DNA of 46,376 nucleotides from positions 1 to 46,376 of the forward strand of contig JBBDYG010000023.1 of the NCBI GenBank assembly GCA_040901765.1, in the 5' to 3' direction. Positions 43,055 to 46,376 of this stretch are shown one piece after another. The notes below the pieces were generated by a model. That model ran no database searches. It had not been told where the DNA came from and was given only the letters and a program-made list of their open reading frames with translations. The stretch comes from JBBDYG01 sp040901765 (GTDB lineage Bacteria; Planctomycetota; Planctomycetia; Pirellulales; Lacipirellulaceae). A program made the translations under genes and the position numbers. The number at the start of each line of letters is the position of its first letter. Within the stretch, counting starts at the first letter, position 1.

Positions 43055-43080
43055 GGGGGGGGGGGGGGGGNNNNNNNNNN
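43055..43080. other. Assembly gap: G16 run followed by ten Ns
   Basis: 16 consecutive G and 10 N. This is a scaffolding gap or low-quality end, not biology. Linkage of clpS to the transporter gene across it should be treated as provisional. Confidence 0.9.
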
Positions 43081-43082
43081 CT

Positions 43083-43115
43083 AGCGAGCGCGGCGAACCG
43101 TTAGCCGCGCTCGCT
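43083..43115. repeat. Perfect 12-bp-arm hairpin just after the gap
   Basis: agcgagcgcggc (43083-43094) pairs with gccgcgctcgct (43104-43115) around a nine-base loop. It may be a repeat element or terminator of the transporter gene on the minus strand (no T-run), and could itself have caused the assembly break. Confidence 0.7.
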
Positions 43116-43160
43116 TGCGACGCGCTTCTCCGACCCCGGCGTTGGGTGAACTGAGCAACA

Positions 43161-44780
43161 CTAAATCTGTCCCAGCAGCTTAAGCGTCGAGATGACCGAG
43201 AGCGCCGTGAAAAACAGGCCTCCCAGCACGAGTCCGATGCGCATAAACCAATTCGGCCGCAGCTCGCGCGGTAGTAATATCAGATTGACCGCCAGCACGT
43301 GGAAGCAACTAAACCCCAGGGCGGCGTTGTAAATGTTTCCCGCCCACTTCAAAAGTTGAACGGGGTTCCATAGCGTGAGCGACACCAATCCAAAGGCCGC
43401 ATAACCGCAGAGCGCACCAAAGTATAGATAACGGATCCGATGCGGATTCCACGACCGCACGCGAGGCACGGCCGTCCAACAGACGTCGACCCAACGGCGC
43501 AATACTCCATCGGCCGTCGTGGTGATGTTCGGGGCGAGAACGAGAAATCCGCAGAACAGAATCATCACCCAGAAGGCTTGGCCCCATTCCGGTCCCGCAG
43601 CGTCGCGCAGGCCGTCGGCCGTCATTCCCGCGGCGGCCCAGTCTTCGGCCACCGTGTTGCGCGGCAGGAACTGCACGGAGAGCATGCACGGTAACGCGAC
43701 TCCAACAAAACACGCCGGCATCCAAACCACGAGTTGATCGCGCAAGATGAATCGGTACCAGTTCCTGAATCGCTTGACCGATTCCTTGGTGATGCGAAAA
43801 ACGGTACCCGTATGGGAAAGCGTCAGCCGTTCGCCGCCGATCATGCTGGGCAAAGCGCCGACGTGCTTACCCATGCCCCAACCTTGGTCGCGCGTGTAGG
43901 CGCTGATGGCCGTATTGGTCAGCCCTCCGCTGCCCGATATGGCCGCCAGCGCGCCCAGCACCGCAATCATGCTCAGATCGATGTCAGGAAATCCGCGTCC
44001 TTCCCAAAGCGAGACAAACACGTTGTCGATGGGTGACGCGCCGCCCGGTTCAGCACTTACGACCGGTACGCTTCCGAACTTAAAAAAGCCCGTAATGATT
44101 TCATACCACGTCGAAGGCGAGGAATAGAGAACGGCTACCAAGAGCAGAAAGCCGAAAACGACTACGATCTTAAAGCCGATCAAGAATTTCAGTGACCGAT
44201 AGACTTTCCCGCCAACAATCAGCGGCAGCATCATGACGATGAACACAACGTATTTCAGAATCTGCAGGAGGGTGTGCGACTCGATTTCGCCGCCGAGAAG
44301 CGGGTAGCTTCGGTCGGGGCGCGGAATTTCACCGACGATTATCGCGCCAATCGGGGTCGCTGCCGCGGATGCGAGATACGGAAAGACCGACCCGAAGTCG
44401 AGCAGGAGGTACATCGCGAGCCAGAATTTTGGGCCGGGCAGCAGGCGGAACATGCCGGTGAAAATCGGCTCGCCGCAATAGAGCGTGTACCGGCTGATCT
44501 CGAGGTTGTAGACCACTTGCGCGAGGATCGAGAGCGTGGCCAGCCACAGGATCGCCCCGCCGTAGCGAGCGGTGGTCAACGGGCCGGCCATCCACTCTCC
44601 CCCGCCGATCGCCGCCCCGCCCATGACGAGACCCGGCCCGATCAGCAGGGTCCAGCTTCCCAAGGTAAGCCGCGGAGCCTCGGGCAGCTCGCCGATTTTC
44701 CACGGCGGCATGGCCCGAGTACCGGGCTGCGACCAAGTCTTGTCGCTGTTGGTCGATAGACTCGTTCGGGTGTCGGCCAT
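43161..44780 (-). CDS. Divergent Nramp-superfamily transporter
   Basis: A 539-residue integral membrane protein with about 11-12 helices. The first helix reads LIGPGLVMGGAAIGGGEWMAGPL, aligned with the GPA...DPGN region of Nramp proteins, followed by ARYGGAILWLATLSILAQVV. The sixth-helix region reads ALAAISGSGGLTNTAISAY. The DPGN and MPH metal-site motifs of true Mn/Fe transporters are replaced, so the substrate cannot be assumed to be manganese or iron. A long extramembrane loop (residues about 230-260) is also present. The start at 44780 is the ATG that gives a polar N-terminus of about 40 residues before helix one. Downstream is the assembly gap. Confidence 0.75.
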   Translation of the reverse strand: MADTRTSLSTNSDKTWSQPGTRAMPPWKIGELPEAPRLTLGSWTLLIGPGLVMGGAAIGGGEWMAGPLTTARYGGAILWLATLSILAQVVYNLEISRYTLYCGEPIFTGMFRLLPGPKFWLAMYLLLDFGSVFPYLASAAATPIGAIIVGEIPRPDRSYPLLGGEIESHTLLQILKYVVFIVMMLPLIVGGKVYRSLKFLIGFKIVVVFGFLLLVAVLYSSPSTWYEIITGFFKFGSVPVVSAEPGGASPIDNVFVSLWEGRGFPDIDLSMIAVLGALAAISGSGGLTNTAISAYTRDQGWGMGKHVGALPSMIGGERLTLSHTGTVFRITKESVKRFRNWYRFILRDQLVVWMPACFVGVALPCMLSVQFLPRNTVAEDWAAAGMTADGLRDAAGPEWGQAFWVMILFCGFLVLAPNITTTADGVLRRWVDVCWTAVPRVRSWNPHRIRYLYFGALCGYAAFGLVSLTLWNPVQLLKWAGNIYNAALGFSCFHVLAVNLILLPRELRPNWFMRIGLVLGGLFFTALSVISTLKLLGQI

Positions 44781-44975
44781 GCGATGTCTCTACTCAAAGT
44801 CACGGTTTTTCATGCCGCGTCCGACGGAACAATCTCATGGACCGTTACGACGTCCCATTCTTTTCCATACCGAGTCATCTAGTCTACTGCGCGGCGTACG
44901 GATTGCGACCCTCGCGCGTGGATGAAATGGCGAAAGCCACCGAAGGAAGATGCTGGGTTTCCATGCTCGCCCGTC

Positions 44976-45003
44976 TTGAGCGCGCCAGAGTTCCTGCTAG
45001 AGT
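44976..45003 (+). promoter_or_regulatory. Candidate promoter of the cardiolipin synthase-like gene
   Basis: TTGAGC (44976-44981) and TAGAGT (44998-45003) with 16 bases between them, 33 bases before the ATG at 45037. Moderate match only. The rest of 44781-45036 shows no gene. Confidence 0.35.
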
Positions 45004-45036
45004 AGCTGCACGCGAGGTCGTATCCCAGTATCTTCT

Positions 45037-46308
45037 ATGATTATAGCCGCAATTGTTATTGTGACGGTGGTGCTCACTGTCGGCTTGACTCTGTTGCTGC
45101 TGAACCTCTCTTCCGGCGAGAAAAAGATCGCGTATGAGATTGAAACAAGCTACGCGGCAGGCGACCCCCAGTTTCGCCACGTAATGGGTCAGCTTCTTGG
45201 CCCGCCGCTGGTCGATGGAAACTGCATCACGGGACTTCTCAACGGGGATGAAATCTTTCCCGCGATGCTGTCCGCCGTCCGGCAAGCCGAGAATACGATT
45301 TGCTTTGAGACGTATATCTATTGGTCGGGCGCCATCGCGCGGGAATTCACGGCCGCCCTTTGCGAGCGCGCCTTCAAGGGCGTGCAGGTCCACGTCCTTC
45401 TCGATTGGGTAGGGAGCAAAAGAATCGACAGTGCGTTGCTCGATAAAATGCGAGCGGCAGGGATCGAAGTCGAGCGCTATCGTCCGCCGCGCTGGTACAA
45501 CTTGGCGCGCATGAATCACCGCACCCACCGCAAGTTGCTTGTCGTGGATGGGCGCGTCGGCTTTACCGGCGGGGTGGGAATCGCAGATGAATGGTTGGGA
45601 GACGCGCAATCCCCCGCTCATTGGCGGGACTCGCACTTTCGCCTGGACGGGCCGGCCGTAGCTCAAATGCAGGCGGCGTTCATGGACAATTGGGTGAAGA
45701 TTCGGTCGAAGGTGCTTCACGAAGTGGACTATTTTCCGCCGCTTCAACCGGCCGGAGAATCGCTGGCCCAGGTCTTCAAAAGCTCTGCCCGCGAGGGAAG
45801 CGAGAGCGTGCGCCTGATGTACCTGCTTTCGATTGCGTCCGCCGAGAAGAGCATTCTTCTAGCGAATGCGTATTTCGTTCCCGACGATCTGGCGATCGAA
45901 AGCCTAATCGCAGCCAAGAAGCGAGGCGTAAAGATTGAAATCATCGTGCCCGGAAAATACACCGATGAGCCGCTGGTCCGCCAGGCTTCACGTGGAAGGT
46001 GGGGCCCGCTGCTAGAAGCCGGCATCGAAATCTTTGAATATCAACACACCATGTATCACTGTAAGGTAATGGTGGTCGATGGCGCCTGGACCTCCGTGGG
46101 TTCCACGAACTTTGACAATCGTTCGTTCCGATTGAACGACGAGGCCAATCTGAATGTCCTCGACGCGGACTTTGCCGCTCGGGAGTCAGCCAATTTCGCC
46201 GCCGACCGAGAACTCTCCCGACCCATCACGCTCGCCCAGTGGCGGCGGCGGCCGGTGAGCGAAAAGGTACGCGATTTTTTAGCGGGGCTACTGCGGTCGC
46301 AACTGTAG
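45037..46308 (+). CDS. Cardiolipin synthase-like phospholipase D family protein
   Basis: A 423-residue protein with one N-terminal membrane helix (residues 2-25) and two HxKxxxxD motifs: HRKLLVVD (after MNHRT) and HCKVMVVD (after MY), each followed by the Gly-rich phosphate-binding stretch (FTGGVGIADEW and SVGSTNFDNRSF). This is the layout of bacterial cardiolipin synthases of the ClsA/ClsB type, which join two phosphatidylglycerols or PG and PE. With only one N-terminal helix it is nearer ClsB. Substrate is inferred. No downstream partner is visible; the window ends 68 bases after the stop. Confidence 0.88.
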   Translation: MIIAAIVIVTVVLTVGLTLLLLNLSSGEKKIAYEIETSYAAGDPQFRHVMGQLLGPPLVDGNCITGLLNGDEIFPAMLSAVRQAENTICFETYIYWSGAIAREFTAALCERAFKGVQVHVLLDWVGSKRIDSALLDKMRAAGIEVERYRPPRWYNLARMNHRTHRKLLVVDGRVGFTGGVGIADEWLGDAQSPAHWRDSHFRLDGPAVAQMQAAFMDNWVKIRSKVLHEVDYFPPLQPAGESLAQVFKSSAREGSESVRLMYLLSIASAEKSILLANAYFVPDDLAIESLIAAKKRGVKIEIIVPGKYTDEPLVRQASRGRWGPLLEAGIEIFEYQHTMYHCKVMVVDGAWTSVGSTNFDNRSFRLNDEANLNVLDADFAARESANFAADRELSRPITLAQWRRRPVSEKVRDFLAGLLRSQL

Positions 46309-46376
46309 TTTGATCGTCGAGCCACCTAGTGCTTGATCACTCTTGGATTGATGGATAAAGCCGCCTGAGCTTGATG

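Noticed and set aside
43055..43070. Run of 16 G as a possible phase-variable tract after clpS
   Set aside because: It directly abuts Ns and most likely is a sequencing or assembly artefact.
44837..45040. 67-residue plus-strand frame overlapping the start of the cardiolipin synthase-like gene
   Set aside because: No ribosome-binding site and no recognisable protein pattern; a promoter-like pair of boxes lies within it. Treated as non-coding.

Overview
The window is GC-rich bacterial DNA that most likely comes from a planctomycete, probably of the order Pirellulales. The pointers are two PEP-CTERM exosortase-type surface proteins (one with dockerin-like calcium loops), a prepilin-type protein ending in a DG-H motif as in planctomycete DUF1559 proteins, a DUF1598-like secreted protein, an extremely cysteine-rich secreted protein, LpxA of a Gram-negative envelope, and many palindromic repeats between genes. 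This placement is inferred from gene content. No rRNA, tRNA or CRISPR array was recognised. A poly-G run and ten Ns at 43055-43080 mark an assembly gap.

Layout. 1-5.1 kb: a membrane DUF2231-Rieske protein, a MazF/PemK-type toxin-antitoxin pair, a secreted protein of unknown function, lpxA, a TPR protein, a DUF3467 protein and rsmG. 5.2-10.1 kb: truB, ftsK with a very acidic tail, and a PEP-CTERM protein. 10.2-18 kb: a Uma2-type nuclease, citramalate synthase (isoleucine precursor), a broken antitoxin copy beside an intact VapBC-like pair that runs into valS, a MntA/HepT pair just after valS, and a BFN-domain protein. 18-22.5 kb, minus strand: hom, a phosphoglycerate-mutase-like candidate homoserine kinase, and a four-ACT aspartokinase, which together look like a threonine/lysine branch unit.

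22.7-33.1 kb: leuS (with a palindrome inside its reading frame), glgC, a secreted YwqK/MORN-like protein, ftsH, and apbE convergent with a DUF1598-like gene. 33.2-38.3 kb is the most accessory-looking part: the cysteine-rich protein, then a rightward unit of pilin-like protein, dockerin/PEP-CTERM protein and diheme cytochrome c peroxidase, with a Fur-box-like palindrome upstream. 38.5-46.3 kb: a small protein/HNH nuclease pair, serS, an M20 peptidase, a divergent clpS, a divergent Nramp-like transporter and a cardiolipin synthase-like phospholipase D.

Two themes stand out. First, short palindromic repeats of several unrelated types sit between genes, and at two places lie inside reading frames (leuS and the 3' end of apbE); three copies share the same inverted motif. 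Second, small toxin-antitoxin-like modules are threaded between housekeeping genes, with valS bracketed by two of them. The best candidate for an undescribed system is the pilin / dockerin-PEP-CTERM / diheme peroxidase unit at 34.3-38.3 kb; its function is unknown and the proposal is inference.
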